Shown: positions 37,701-46,896, numbered from the stretch's first letter. The stretch is 64,000 nucleotides of DNA from Rothia nasimurium (GCF_928381705.1 NZ_CAKMSR010000004.1:124001-188000), one strand, 5' to 3'. A program made the numbers and translations. Notes: generated from the sequence alone by a model not told the origin.

Positions 37701-37923
37701 CGGTATCGACATCGACACCCTCTTCGTTGACGAAGGCTTTGGCTCTCTCGATGATGAAACCCTCGAAGAGGTCATGACCACCATCGACTCCCTGCGCGAG
37801 CGCGGGCGGGTCATCGGCCTCATCTCGCATGTGGCCGAGATGAAGAACCGCATTAACAAGCACATCGTCCTTACAAGCTCGCCCCAGGGGTCCTCCCTGG
37901 TCGCAGATGCAGGAGCAGCGTGA
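34780..37923 (+). CDS. sbcC: Nuclease subunit SbcC (Rad50-like ATPase)
   Basis: 1047 aa. The N-terminal half-site has Walker A LLNGPTGSGKSSILDAICYAL. Long Gln/Ala/Glu-rich coiled coils flank a zinc hook CSVCGSTDHP (near residue 565). The C-terminal half-site has LSGGETFMASLALALGLAD and Walker B IDTLFVDEGFGSLD. The coiled coil is unusually rich in Ala and Gln. Three copies of the 10-mer GGCGTCCGCC fall in this gene (35898, 36354, 36978), all read Ala-Ser-Ala. Followed by a GTGA overlap with the MFS gene. Confidence 0.95.
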   Translation: MRIHRLELTAYGPFPGTVTIDFDDLNREGIFLLNGPTGSGKSSILDAICYALYGSTSSGRTDLKSRFADPHVQPRVLLDCTIGTDRYRIDRSPAYERPKKRGEGTTTEQAKTLIEKFDTATGSWEPDPAITRHKDAGDFMLSVLGLNAQQFNQVMLLPQGQFQRFLVATSGEREQLLKQLFGTEDFEKVQDLLHRYAKDAAAAAEAAQQDLRVLEQRAERAEQAARADQAQRALGQEANEGTESSSTPEDSAPAAVADLPDHLRQVLSQLADLIQSLEERRDKTAHDLETLANEHTETAQLQKDWATYLKLTQEQEILANEESQIAASRTRLEEHRVAAEILPRVTAAEQAATAYQQAADRAETHLDSTRRLLASARENLTETALEYDLLTQAQDALETPLTDATNQQLSELTSAHIDQLTRYQQAEKDIANLAAQAQASTSNLQGLTTRRTQLTQALAEAQQSLTQQRQDYEKTEQATAREEAARALLAQARDRVTAADRLTQARTSLEAAQRASHGAEESRRKASAQAETLQRQRFDAAAQILAETLTDGQPCSVCGSTDHPAPASYDQNTPPVTEEALTRAKHQRDAAEAKAQQALAALSAAQSTLDQLVEQGTPEPEEARAALTSAQESLSQAQAEVAHRKALAQRIATAEETLETSRADLAEAERQHTSEEAKLHQLTGQRESLEAELAPHRQGPGFADRIATLNQLARQLPTLLAAYADRERQAQAQASAQEELRIALQEAQLKDAQQVKAQLLTKAQASQLEQQITTHRDRTLAVTAQLTSPALAAIARLQADGGQPPAPEQLAQLKAAIAQLSAQRDSFISHATRLTGAREELHEVLSLLEATLEKSRLLLEDAHLKHELAATATAAPGSDNRLHMTLTSYVLAYQLAEVAEAASEHLEKMTHGRYRLEHTDRAEGRNKKSGLAIDIFDAWHNASRRPESLSGGETFMASLALALGLADVVQQANGGIDIDTLFVDEGFGSLDDETLEEVMTTIDSLRERGRVIGLISHVAEMKNRINKHIVLTSSPQGSSLVADAGAA

Positions 37924-39308
37924 GCCCTCACCGTAACCCCAAGAATCGCAGCTCTTCTCCCCGTACGGGGTTGGGCTACCGGCGTGACCGCCAGCGGTCC
38001 AGTAGCCCTGACCTGCGGAATAACCTGCGGGAGAGCGTCACTCGCCTGCGTATTTCAACCGAGTACGCCCGCACCCGTATTCGCGACCTACTGCTGGCCC
38101 ATGGCTGGCGCTTCCTCTTCTTCTCCCTGCTCATGCGACTGCCCGCGGCTATGGTGATGCTGGCGGTGATGATGATGCTGGCCGTGCAGAATAATGAGGC
38201 CACCCTCGGCGGGTACGCTGCCGGTACGGTGGGGTTGAGCGCGGCGCTCATGGTGCCGGTCTACCGGTCTATCTCTGAGCGCTGGGGCCAGCGAAGAATC
38301 TTCTTTGCAGTTACCGTGCTCAATATTCTGGCCCTGATGTGGCTTATGTTAGAGTCCCTGCGCTTTGCTGAGACCAGTAGTGGGTCTATCGGCAGGTTCC
38401 TCGCAGCCTGCGCGGTGACGGGCGTGACCACCGTGCCGCTAGGGGCGATGATGCGAAGCTACTGGAGCGCCGAGTACCTCACCACTAAGGACCGCCGTAA
38501 GCTCAACGCGTCCATTTCGCTTGAAACCATGTTCGACGTCATCGCCCTGCCTGCCGGGGCCGTGATTGCCGGTATGACCACGGTCTTTTTGACGGCCCAG
38601 TCGGCCCTGTTTGCGGTGATTGTGCTCGATGTTCTGGGCCTGCTCATGCTGCTGTGGCGCCCGGAAAATCTACCGGTTGAGACCCGGGACGTTAGCGGGG
38701 GCAACCGCCGCAAGCCCCTGCGCGGTGTAAGCCGCTCCCTGCTCTGGATACCCCAGCTAGGCACCATCTGCTTGGGCCTGTCCCTGGGCGCTACCCAGGC
38801 AGCTATCGTGGCCTACGCCATTTCAACCGACCAGATAGGCATCACCGGCTTCCTCATAGCCCTACTCGGTCTGTGCGCGGTTATCTCTGCCCTGTTTGTG
38901 CTCTTTGAGCGCCTGCCCATGTTTGGCTGGGGGGCCTGGCTGGTGAGCGGGGTCGGGCTGACCCTGACCGCTATGACCCTATCTCTGCCCACCTCAGCTT
39001 TGGGCATGCTACTACCCCTAATCGGCGTGGGCCTGGCCTACGGTATTTGCCTGGTCACCATGGACTCGGTGGCCACCAGCCTCTCGGTGCGTAAGAACCT
39101 GGATCTGGCTCTTTCTACCCTGCAGGCCTGTTCCCTGGGCGGTATTGCGGTGGGGTTCGTGTGGGCAGCCGATTTGAGTGGCTCCTACAGCTACCAGGTG
39201 GCCCTGATTATTCCTCTCATCGCCGCTGCGATCTACTTCTGCCTGGGGCATCTCTACGGGTTCTTGTGGCGTCGCACCTACGAGGAGCGCCTAGCCCTGC
39301 TGCCCTAG
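37920..39308 (+). CDS. Major facilitator superfamily transporter
   Basis: 462 aa with a GTG start that overlaps the sbcC stop (GTGA). A basic Arg/Ser-rich cytoplasmic tail of ~55 residues precedes twelve predicted membrane helices with a loop 2-3 (SERWGQRRIFF) of the MFS type and a central loop after helix 6. No substrate-specific motif is recognised. Translational coupling to sbcC is probably positional only. Confidence 0.8.
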   Translation: MSPHRNPKNRSSSPRTGLGYRRDRQRSSSPDLRNNLRESVTRLRISTEYARTRIRDLLLAHGWRFLFFSLLMRLPAAMVMLAVMMMLAVQNNEATLGGYAAGTVGLSAALMVPVYRSISERWGQRRIFFAVTVLNILALMWLMLESLRFAETSSGSIGRFLAACAVTGVTTVPLGAMMRSYWSAEYLTTKDRRKLNASISLETMFDVIALPAGAVIAGMTTVFLTAQSALFAVIVLDVLGLLMLLWRPENLPVETRDVSGGNRRKPLRGVSRSLLWIPQLGTICLGLSLGATQAAIVAYAISTDQIGITGFLIALLGLCAVISALFVLFERLPMFGWGAWLVSGVGLTLTAMTLSLPTSALGMLLPLIGVGLAYGICLVTMDSVATSLSVRKNLDLALSTLQACSLGGIAVGFVWAADLSGSYSYQVALIIPLIAAAIYFCLGHLYGFLWRRTYEERLALLP

Positions 39309-39332
39309 TGCGTCCTCTCATCGCTCCAAGCA

Positions 39333-39370
39333 CAAGGGGCCCTACCGTCAGCTGACGGTAGGGCCCCTTG
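39333..39370. terminator. Perfect 38-bp palindrome between convergent genes
   Basis: caaggggccctaccgtcag (39333-39351) is followed directly by its exact reverse complement (39352-39370). The arms are 19 bp with no spacer. It sits between the MFS stop and the MBL stop, so it probably ends both transcripts as a hairpin. No T-run flanks it. Confidence 0.75.
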
Positions 39371-39400
39371 GTATAGGTTGAGGGGCGGACGCCCGCGCGG

Positions 39401-40048
39401 CTAGTGGCCGCGCTTAATCCAGTTCTCGAGTTCGGGGGCTTCTAGACCGATGCCGGTGGAGTCCCCGTGGCCGGTGAGCACAGCGGTAGATTCGGGCAGG
39501 GGCAAGAGCTTGGTTGAGATTGACTCGATGATGGTTTCGAAGCTGGAGAAGGAACGTCCGGTAGCCCCGGGACCTCCCTGGAAGAGGGTATCGCCCGAGA
39601 AGACCACACCCTCGCTGTTCTCCCAGGAGAGGGAGGGGGCGTAGAAGCAGACGGAGCCGGGGGAATGGCCGGGTGTCGCCAGGACGTTCAGTTCGGTGGA
39701 GCCAATAGTGATGGTGTCGCCCTCTGCCAGCTTCCCATCAAAGTCCCAGGAGGGGTAGACCATCTCCCAGAGAGGCCGGTCTGCCGGGTTCAGGTAGACC
39801 GGAGCCTCGAAGCGGTCGGCGGCTTCCTTGGCTGAGCGAATGTGGTCGTCATGGGCGTGGGTGAGCAGGATTTTTTCTACCGAGCGTCCAGCTACCTTGG
39901 CAGAAATCTTATCGACGTCGTGGGCAGGGTCGATAATGACTACGGAGCTGTCGTTGCCAATAATCCAGACGTTGTTATCGACCTCCCAGGTGCCCCCGTC
40001 CAGGGAGAAAGTACCGGAGGTGATAACTCGTTCAATGCGTTCTGACAT
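39401..40048 (-). CDS. MBL-fold hydrolase, probable partner of the mycothiol formaldehyde pathway
   Basis: 215 aa from the ATG at 40048 (ggaagg 8 nt upstream). ILLTHAHDDHIRSAKEAAD is the zinc motif, then ATPGHSPGSVCFYAP and FSGDTLFQGGPGATGRS, then VLTGHGDSTGIG, as in glyoxalase II-type enzymes. It lies 14 nt after the S-(hydroxymethyl)mycothiol dehydrogenase gene on the same strand. The same pair occurs in other actinobacteria (Rv2259-Rv2260 in M. tuberculosis). The inferred role is hydrolysis of S-formylmycothiol to formate and mycothiol. Confidence 0.85.
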   Translation of the reverse strand: MSERIERVITSGTFSLDGGTWEVDNNVWIIGNDSSVVIIDPAHDVDKISAKVAGRSVEKILLTHAHDDHIRSAKEAADRFEAPVYLNPADRPLWEMVYPSWDFDGKLAEGDTITIGSTELNVLATPGHSPGSVCFYAPSLSWENSEGVVFSGDTLFQGGPGATGRSFSSFETIIESISTKLLPLPESTAVLTGHGDSTGIGLEAPELENWIKRGH

Positions 40049-40062
40049 AGGAGCCACCTTCC

Positions 40063-41154
40063 CTAGAGCTCAACAACTGAGCGTAGAACCTTACCGGTCT
40101 TCATGGTTTCAAAGGCCTCATTGACCTGCTCCAGGCTGATGCGTTCTGAGACGAAACCGTCCAGGTCGAGGTTGCCCAGCTGATAGTGCTGCACGAACAT
40201 GGGGAAGTCGCGGGAGGGTAAGGTATCGCCGTACCAGGCTGACTTGATGGAGCCACCCCGGCCGAAGACCTCGTCCAGGGGAGCTTCCCAGGTGGTACCG
40301 GGGGCGGGCACGCCCACCAGGACAACGCGTCCGGCCAGGTCGCGGGCTTCGAAGGCCTGCTTGAAAGTGGCTTCAACACCCACCGCGTCAATGACCAGGT
40401 CGGCTCCGAAGCCATCGGTCAGGTCCTTGATAGCGGCAACAGGATCCTGGTTCTTGGAATTGATGACGTGGGTGGCCCCGTGCTCCTTGGCGCGGGCTAG
40501 CTTATCGTCGTCAATGTCTACAGCGATGATGGTGGTGGCCCCGCCCAGCTTGGCTCCGGCAACAGCGGCGGTACCTACACCGCCGCAACCAATCACAGCG
40601 ACGGACTCACCGCGGGCAACCTCACCGGTGTTGAGCACAGCGCCCAGACCGGCGGTAACACCGCAGCCCAGCAGGCCGATGGCGGCGTACTGGTCTTCGG
40701 TTAGCTCAGCGTCAATCTTGGTGCATTGCCCGGCTGCTACCAGAGTTTTCTCGGCAAAGGAGCCGATGCCCAGGGCGGGGGAGAGCTCGGTGCCGTCCTC
40801 AAGAGTCATCTTCTGGGTCGCGTTGTGGGTTGCAAAGCAGTACTGGGGCTTGCCCTTCTTACAGGCGCGGCACTCGCCGCAGACAGCACGCCAGTTGAGA
40901 ATCACCAGGTCACCGGGAGCTACATTGGTCACGCCCTCACCCACGGCTTCGACGATTCCTGCTGATTCGTGGCCCAGCAGGTAGGGGTAGTCATTGCCGA
41001 CTCCGCCCTGGACGTAGTGGTGGTCGGTCTGGCAGACACCGCAGGTGAGCACCTTGACCAGGGCTTCACCCTTGATGGGGTCGGGCACATTGATGGTGAC
41101 AACTTCGACGGGCTGATCCTTGGCCAGCGAAACAACGGCCTTGACCTTGTGCAT
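40063..41154 (-). CDS. S-(hydroxymethyl)mycothiol dehydrogenase
   Basis: 363 aa zinc-dependent medium-chain alcohol dehydrogenase. Catalytic zinc ligands are in [12 protein letters not shown] and [13 protein letters not shown]. The structural zinc lobe is [15 protein letters not shown]. The NAD fold has [19 protein letters not shown]. The sequence type is that of mycothiol-dependent formaldehyde dehydrogenase (MscR/AdhE2), which oxidises the spontaneous formaldehyde-mycothiol adduct. This implies that the organism makes mycothiol. Paired with the MBL hydrolase downstream. Confidence 0.92.
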   Translation of the reverse strand: MHKVKAVVSLAKDQPVEVVTINVPDPIKGEALVKVLTCGVCQTDHHYVQGGVGNDYPYLLGHESAGIVEAVGEGVTNVAPGDLVILNWRAVCGECRACKKGKPQYCFATHNATQKMTLEDGTELSPALGIGSFAEKTLVAAGQCTKIDAELTEDQYAAIGLLGCGVTAGLGAVLNTGEVARGESVAVIGCGGVGTAAVAGAKLGGATTIIAVDIDDDKLARAKEHGATHVINSKNQDPVAAIKDLTDGFGADLVIDAVGVEATFKQAFEARDLAGRVVLVGVPAPGTTWEAPLDEVFGRGGSIKSAWYGDTLPSRDFPMFVQHYQLGNLDLDGFVSERISLEQVNEAFETMKTGKVLRSVVEL

Positions 41155-41214
41155 GGGGCTCCTTTTGTAGCGGGAGGGAATATCGGGGCAGATAGAGCTA
41201 CCTGCTGCTACCCT

Positions 41215-42048
41215 CTACGCTACCGTGTGGCTAGGTTCCCTGCCAGCCGGTGAGACCGCGTGACGCGCTATGAAGTCGGCAGCTGCCCGGCGGGCTTGGC
41301 CGCTGGTCAGGGCACTAATATGGTCGCGGCCAGCTAGCTCCAGATGGGCGGACGCCGGGTGCGGCAGGGCCGCGGCAAGGGCAGGGAGCCCGGTGGCTAG
41401 GGTATCGTCGCTGCCGGCAAAGAGGAGGGTGGGGCAGATAGGTAGTTTGTTCGGTGTGAAAGGCTCAACTGGCTGGGCTGTAAAAGCGGCCAGTGCAGCG
41501 CGGGGCAGGGGGCTGGCATCGAGGACGGCCTGGAGTCCCTCTGGTAGGGAGGTGCCGGGGGTGGAGGGAGACTCCGACAGATAAGACTGCACCTCGTCGA
41601 GGTGGGTTGCTAGGGGCAGGCCTCCGAGCGTCAGGCTCTGTACCAGGTGCGGGGAGCTGAGCGCTACCTGCCAGCAGATGCGGGCGCCCAGGGAATAGCC
41701 CAGCAGATGAACCGGTGTATCTATATCTGCCAGAGCCCGGGCAAGGGCTGTGCCCAGGGAGGCCATGAGCCCTTCTTGCTGCCAGGTGACGGCTATCTGC
41801 CCGCCAGACCTTTCTGCCCCTTCGTGCCCTGCTTCTTCGAGCCGGTGGTAGGGCAAGGTGACCAGATGGACATCTGCCCCTGCTCGCTGGAACTGCCGAA
41901 CCCAACCGGTCCGTTCCCAGGTCACCTCGGGGGTGGAGGCAAAACCGTGCACCGCCACCACCTGCTGGCCCTCAAGAAGCCGGGGCGGAGCGTCCGCCCC
42001 GGCAGCAGGGGCGCAGAAAGTCTCGACCGAAAGACAGGGCTCGCACAT
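41215..42048 (-). CDS. Alpha/beta hydrolase
   Basis: 277 aa. VVAVHGFASTPEVTWERTG is the oxyanion loop; HLLGYSLGARICWQ is the nucleophile elbow with Ser; a late Asp is in FAGSDDTLATG and the His in GRDHISALTSG. All three triad members are present. No substrate-specific feature is recognised. It begins 5 nt after the YihY gene and is probably co-transcribed with it. Confidence 0.82.
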   Translation of the reverse strand: MCEPCLSVETFCAPAAGADAPPRLLEGQQVVAVHGFASTPEVTWERTGWVRQFQRAGADVHLVTLPYHRLEEAGHEGAERSGGQIAVTWQQEGLMASLGTALARALADIDTPVHLLGYSLGARICWQVALSSPHLVQSLTLGGLPLATHLDEVQSYLSESPSTPGTSLPEGLQAVLDASPLPRAALAAFTAQPVEPFTPNKLPICPTLLFAGSDDTLATGLPALAAALPHPASAHLELAGRDHISALTSGQARRAAADFIARHAVSPAGREPSHTVA

Positions 42049-42053
42049 AGCGT

Positions 42054-43160
42054 CTACTCGGAGTCCTTCTTCTCCTGCTTCTCGGCCATCTGCTGGAAAT
42101 CAACACCGTTATGGGCCAGGCGAATCTTGCGGCCTTCTTCGACCAGGTTCTCCTTCTTTTCTTGGAGCTTGATCGCCATGGTGTCATCACGCGGGGACAG
42201 CTGGAGCTCGTCCTCAGCCTTGATACCTGCCTGCAGCTCGCGGCCGCGCTGAATTTCAGCGTCAATCTGAGCACCGAGCAGCAGCACATTGTTCATGATC
42301 CAAATGAAAAGCAGCATCACGATAACGCCACCAATCAGGCCGTAGGTGGCATTGTAGGAACCGAAGTTCGAAACGTAGAAGGTGAAACCAAGTGCTGCAA
42401 TTGCCATCACAATGAGAGCGATACCGGCACCGGGAGTGAGGAAGCGGAACTTAGGCTGCTTGATATTGGGGGTCGCGAAGTAGAGCAGGCTAATTAAAAT
42501 AACAGCTAGAACCAGCATGATGGGGTAGCGAAGCCACATCCAGATACCGATGAAACCACCGAGCTCAACAGCGGGAATAGCGTTCTGAACTGTGGTCAGT
42601 ACGTCTTCTGATGAGAGGAGAACCAGCATCATTGCAACTACAATCAGCACCATAGCAGCGGTTACCAGCAGATTGAAGGGGCGAAGCTTCCAGATAGGAC
42701 GCCCTTCGACCACACCGTAAATCTTGTTCATCGCGCGGCCAAAGGCACCGATGTAACCTGATGCTGTCCAGAGGGCACCAACCACACCGGTAACCAGAGC
42801 CAGACCAGCAGCAGTTGAGCTGGTGAGCTGGGTAATGGGTTCCTCTAGGAGAGTCAGCATTTCAGCCGGGGCGTAGTCTTCAAGGAAGTTGAGAATCGCG
42901 TCAGTGGTCTGCTGACCCTGCCCAAAGACACCCAGCAGGGAGACCACGGCCAGTAGGCCGGGGAAGATAGAGAGCACCGTAAAGTAGGTGAGAGCGGCTG
43001 CAAGGTCGGTGCAGCCGTCGTTCGTGAATTCGCTGAGAGCGCGTTTGAAAATATACTTCCAGCTTGACCCGCTCATATCTGAGAGCTTGGCGGGCTTGGG
43101 AGCCTCTTTGTGGGCCTCCTCTGTAACCGCCCGGCTAATGGTTTGTTCTTTGAGAGCCAT
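42054..43160 (-). CDS. YihY/BrkB family membrane protein
   Basis: 368 aa with six membrane helices. FTNDGCTDLAAALTYFTVLS and the later LWTASGYIGAFGRAMNKIYG are the family's conserved segments. A charged C-terminal tail (KLQEKKENLVEEGRKI) follows. The family was once called ribonuclease BN, wrongly. Its role is unknown, probably transport or envelope-related. aaagga lies 7 nt before the ATG. Confidence 0.9.
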   Translation of the reverse strand: MALKEQTISRAVTEEAHKEAPKPAKLSDMSGSSWKYIFKRALSEFTNDGCTDLAAALTYFTVLSIFPGLLAVVSLLGVFGQGQQTTDAILNFLEDYAPAEMLTLLEEPITQLTSSTAAGLALVTGVVGALWTASGYIGAFGRAMNKIYGVVEGRPIWKLRPFNLLVTAAMVLIVVAMMLVLLSSEDVLTTVQNAIPAVELGGFIGIWMWLRYPIMLVLAVILISLLYFATPNIKQPKFRFLTPGAGIALIVMAIAALGFTFYVSNFGSYNATYGLIGGVIVMLLFIWIMNNVLLLGAQIDAEIQRGRELQAGIKAEDELQLSPRDDTMAIKLQEKKENLVEEGRKIRLAHNGVDFQQMAEKQEKKDSE

Positions 43161-43254
43161 AGTGTCGTCCTTTGGGCATGCGGTGATTTAATCAGTAAAC
43201 ATCTTATCAGTAGCATGATAAACCTTTGAGCTGGCTGAGCGTCTGCTTCGTGAT

Positions 43255-43294
43255 AAAACAGTAGCTGCCCCGGCGCATGATGCCGGGGCAGCTA
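43255..43294 (-). terminator. Terminator of mqo
   Basis: tagctgccccggc (43262-43274) and gccggggcagcta (43282-43294) form a perfect 13-bp stem with a 7-nt loop. On the minus strand it is followed by ctgttttatca. Confidence 0.85.
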
Positions 43295-43337
43295 TGAGAC
43301 AGGGTAGCCCACACGGTAGTGGGCGGACGCCGGTGGG

Positions 43338-44816
43338 CTAGTTATCGATACCCAGCACCTTGGCGGTGTGGGCAAAGAGCTCGTCAGCCAGGTCGTGGTT
43401 GTCGTTGAGCTTGACGCCGTAGCCGGGTACCAGTTCCTTGATGCGGGGCTCCCACTGGTTCATCTTGGAGGGGAAGCAACGGGCCAGCAGGGTCAGCATG
43501 ATGGGGGCGGCGGTTGAGGCGCCGGGGGAGGCACCGAGCAGGGCCGCGATGGAGCCGTCGCCCGATGCAATGAGTTCGGTGCCGAACTGCAGCACGCCGC
43601 CCTTCTTGGCGTCCTTCTTAATAACCTGTACGCGCTGACCGGCGGTGATGAGCTCCCACTCATCTGCTACCGCGGTGGGGTAGTACTCGCGCAGAGAAGC
43701 TACACGCTCGTCACGGTTCTTGAGCAGTTCACCGATGAGGTACTTGGTGAGATCTACGTTGTCCAGACCCGCGCGAATCATGGGGACCAGGTTGTCCGGA
43801 CGCAGGGAGAGGGGCAGATCGAGCAGGGAGCCCTGCTTGAGGAAGTTGGTCTTAAAGCCAGCGTAGGGGCCAAAGAGCAGGGAGCGCTTGCCGTTCACGT
43901 AGCGGGTGTCGAGGTGGGGCACAGACATGGGCGGGGCACCCACCGAAGCCTGGCCGTAGACCTTGGCATTGTGCTTGAGAGCGGTTTCTTCATTGGTATT
44001 GCGGAAGAAGAGGCCCGAGACGGGGAAGCCGCCGAAGCCCTTGCCTTCCTTAATACCTGACTTCTGCAGCAGGTTGAGGGCACCGCCACCGGCACCCAGG
44101 AAGACAAACTTGGCACGAATGGTCTGGCTGTGCTCGGAGTTCAGGCGGTTCTTAACCTTGACCAGCCAGCTGCCGTCACTCTGCTGCTCGAGGTTGGTGA
44201 CCTGCTGGCCGTACTGAACAGTGACGCCCTGCTCGACCAGGTAATCCACCATCTGCTGGGTGAGGTTGCCAAAATCCACGTCGGTACCCTCGGGGGACCA
44301 GGTAGCGGCGATTTTCTGGTTGGGGTCGCGGCCCTCCACAGCAAGGGGAGCCCACTGGCGGATCTGGTCGAAATCGGTGGAGAACTTCATACGCTCAAAG
44401 AGCTTCTGGTTCTCAAAGGCCTCAAAGCGCTTGCCCAGGTAGCGCACATGGTCTTCACCGAAGACCAGGGACATATGGGGCACGGGGTTGATGAAACTGG
44501 CGTCCTTAATCTTTCCCTCTTCAACCAGGGAAGCCCAGAGCTGGCGGGAGACCTGGAACTGTTCGTTAATACCCAGAGCCTTAGCCGGGTCGACAGTTCC
44601 GTCAGGGCCTGCCGGGGCGTAGTTGAGTTCGCAGAGCGCTGAGTGGCCGGTTCCCGCGTTGTTCCAGGGGTTAGATGACTCTTGCCCTACCTGATCGAGG
44701 CGCTCCAGCAGGGTGATATTCCAGGTGGGCTCTACTTCCTTGAGTAGGACGCCCAGGGTTGCGCTCATAATACCGCCGCCCACTAGGACGACATCGGTCT
44801 GTACTTCGTTTGCCAC
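43338..44816 (-). CDS. mqo: Malate:quinone oxidoreductase
   Basis: 492 aa with a GTG start (cggag 11 nt upstream). [21 protein letters not shown] is the FAD-binding motif; [35 protein letters not shown] and [17 protein letters not shown] match Mqo throughout. A membrane-associated TCA-cycle enzyme, it oxidises malate to oxaloacetate and passes electrons to menaquinone. Monocistronic: a terminator lies downstream and an unrelated gene upstream. Confidence 0.95.
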   Translation of the reverse strand: MANEVQTDVVLVGGGIMSATLGVLLKEVEPTWNITLLERLDQVGQESSNPWNNAGTGHSALCELNYAPAGPDGTVDPAKALGINEQFQVSRQLWASLVEEGKIKDASFINPVPHMSLVFGEDHVRYLGKRFEAFENQKLFERMKFSTDFDQIRQWAPLAVEGRDPNQKIAATWSPEGTDVDFGNLTQQMVDYLVEQGVTVQYGQQVTNLEQQSDGSWLVKVKNRLNSEHSQTIRAKFVFLGAGGGALNLLQKSGIKEGKGFGGFPVSGLFFRNTNEETALKHNAKVYGQASVGAPPMSVPHLDTRYVNGKRSLLFGPYAGFKTNFLKQGSLLDLPLSLRPDNLVPMIRAGLDNVDLTKYLIGELLKNRDERVASLREYYPTAVADEWELITAGQRVQVIKKDAKKGGVLQFGTELIASGDGSIAALLGASPGASTAAPIMLTLLARCFPSKMNQWEPRIKELVPGYGVKLNDNHDLADELFAHTAKVLGIDN

Positions 44817-44977
44817 GTGATTGACACTCCGTCACTCTAAGACTGTGGTGCCCGACGCTGGACACCGGCTGGGGTGGAGCCGCTCGGCCCCGTTCTCTTC
44901 TTTAGAGTAGTACAGATAGAGCGACCTACCTAACACGCGCAGTTCTTTGACGCTCTTTTGCGGACGCCCGGGGTGGG

Positions 44978-46699
44978 CTAGTCGTCGATGCGCACGGTGG
45001 AGAAATCGTCGATGCAAGTAGCACTCACCGTGTAGGTACGCACCCTCTGGCCCTGGGTGACGCCCGAGACAGGGTAGACCAGAGGAATTGCAGACAGCAG
45101 GTTGGCTACCTGGTTATTGATCTCTTTGTAAGCATTTCGCCAGTCTGTGATATCGGTGTAGGTGTCAGCTTCGTTGATAGCTTGGAGGATGCTGGCGTAG
45201 CTGGCGCTTGCTTTGGCAGGCTCAGCAGCTGCTGCCGTAGAGGTGGGGGAAGGTGTGGGAGTTGGGCTGGGGCTGGCCTCGCTAATGGTTGTAGGTGCGG
45301 ACGCCGCCGGGGTCAGCACGTGCCCCAGAAAGGCGGTGGGGTCGCGGAAAGCTCCGATGAAGCCGGTAAGCTCCAGCCCGTAGTCGGGGTGGGCGGTAGG
45401 CACGTCCTCGGTGTCGGCGTCCGACCAGCGGTAGGGTTTGGGCACGATATTGAAGCCTGCCTCAACCAGGTTTGCCGAGATCAGCGAGTAGATACCTTCG
45501 GGGGAGGGTAGGGAGGGTAGAGAGAGGTTAACTGGGTAGTAGAAATCAATGGCCTGGTTGGCGTAGGTGCTGGCGCGCAGGAGTTCCTGGGCGCGGGTGA
45601 GGTTATAGGTATAGACCTGCTCCATGTCCTCGTTCTTCATCTGGAAGAGGGCGGGGATGAAGTCGGGCGCGGTGTTGGTGCCCTGGGGGTAGTAGGCCTC
45701 GACGATAGCGGCCCTGTCGATGGCGCGGGCCAGGGCCTGGCGCACCCGGGCGTCGTCGAAGGCCGGGTGGGAGAGGTTGATACCGATATAGGCAATTGCG
45801 TAGGGGTCGCGGGACTGCACCGCATACCCGTCCAGGGCCAATGGGACGTAGTCCTTGAGGGCCACCTGGTCGTAGGCATCGATGCTGCCTTCGAGCAGGT
45901 TGTAGTAGCGCTTTTCGGCATCGGGGATGGTAAGGAACTCGATGGCACCGAGATCGGCGGGCTCGCCCCGGTAGGAACTGTTACGGGTGAGGACGGCGGT
46001 ACCGCCATCCCAGGAACTCAGCGTAAAGGCTCCGGTTCCTACGGGGGAGCCGGTGAGGTAGCCGTCCGCCCCGATACTGCTGGGTTGAACAACCCCGTAG
46101 GCTGGCTGGCTCAGGGCCTTGAGAAAACTGCGAGAAGGTCGGCTGAGAACGATGTCAAGGCTAGTATCTGTAGGTGCCGACCAGGCGGTCACCAGGGGCT
46201 TAATCTCGTTGCCGTCTGCGGCTTTAGCGCTGCCAAAGAGCTGATGAAAAGGCTGAGTCATACGGGTGAGAGCAGTTTTTCCCAGAGTAGACCAACGCTC
46301 GATATTGGCCAGTATGCTACTGGCTGTCAACGGGGTGCCATCGCTAAAGGTGGCATTCTCAACCAGATTAAAGGTGTAGGTGAGACCGTCCTCGCTAGTC
46401 TCCCAGCTGGTTGCAAGAGAAGGGGCGGGCTCACCGGTGTTGACATCAGATCGAACTAGAGGTTCTAGAATTTGGGCGCTGATGCGGTGGCTTTCTACCC
46501 GGTAGGTCGCTGCTGGGTCAAGGGTGAGTACTTGCGCGCCCTGGGCAAAACGGAAGGTGGGACCTGCACTCTCGGTGGGGGACGCGGACGCTGCGGGGTT
46601 GGCTTCAGTCGGGCTCGAACAGGCTGAAAGGGCTAGGCCAGCGGTCAGTATGGAACCATAGTGAAGCAGAGTGCGGCGAGACAGGGCTGATGCTGCCAT
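44978..46699 (-). CDS. Peptide/oligopeptide-binding lipoprotein (family 5 solute-binding protein)
   Basis: 573 aa from the ATG at 46699 (aagggga 9 nt upstream). An SRRTLL twin-Arg-like n-region and lipobox LSAC (Cys27) mark a lipoprotein. The family 5 body shows QVLTLDPAATYRVESHRISAQI, NATFSDGTPLTASSILANIERW and VRQALARAIDRAAIVEAYY. A Pro/Ser/Thr/Ala-rich stretch (SPSPTPTPSPTSTAAAAEPA) interrupts the C-terminal part of the domain, which is unusual. No permease or ATPase genes adjoin it, so it is an orphan binding protein for a peptide or nickel-type importer encoded elsewhere. Confidence 0.87.
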   Translation of the reverse strand: MAASALSRRTLLHYGSILTAGLALSACSSPTEANPAASASPTESAGPTFRFAQGAQVLTLDPAATYRVESHRISAQILEPLVRSDVNTGEPAPSLATSWETSEDGLTYTFNLVENATFSDGTPLTASSILANIERWSTLGKTALTRMTQPFHQLFGSAKAADGNEIKPLVTAWSAPTDTSLDIVLSRPSRSFLKALSQPAYGVVQPSSIGADGYLTGSPVGTGAFTLSSWDGGTAVLTRNSSYRGEPADLGAIEFLTIPDAEKRYYNLLEGSIDAYDQVALKDYVPLALDGYAVQSRDPYAIAYIGINLSHPAFDDARVRQALARAIDRAAIVEAYYPQGTNTAPDFIPALFQMKNEDMEQVYTYNLTRAQELLRASTYANQAIDFYYPVNLSLPSLPSPEGIYSLISANLVEAGFNIVPKPYRWSDADTEDVPTAHPDYGLELTGFIGAFRDPTAFLGHVLTPAASAPTTISEASPSPTPTPSPTSTAAAAEPAKASASYASILQAINEADTYTDITDWRNAYKEINNQVANLLSAIPLVYPVSGVTQGQRVRTYTVSATCIDDFSTVRIDD

Positions 46700-46814
46700 A
46701 AGAGAATCCCCTTCGTTCTGAGGCACGTTGACCTAGACCTTACCGTCAGGTTTTAGCTATCAAAAAACCCGTCCAACCGTGGATAAACCGGGCTGAACGG
46801 GTGTTTCGTCTATG

Positions 46815-46896
46815 TGCGCGAGGAGGGACTTGAACCCTCACGCCGTAAGGCACAGGAACCTAAATCCTGCGTGTCTGCCAATTTCACCACTCGCGC
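46815..46896 (-). tRNA. tRNA-Leu (anticodon UAG)
   Basis: 82 nt, class II with a long variable arm. Acceptor GCGCGAG pairs with CTCGCGC and is followed by discriminator A. Anticodon stem CAGGA/TCCTG encloses loop TTTAGGT, giving anticodon TAG. The T arm has GGGTTCAAGTCCC. The 3' CCA is not encoded. Confidence 0.95.

Noticed and set aside
34780-37923. sbcC as an SMC or structural coiled-coil protein
   Set aside because: The zinc hook CSVCG, SbcC-type ATPase halves and direct coupling to sbcD identify it as SbcC.
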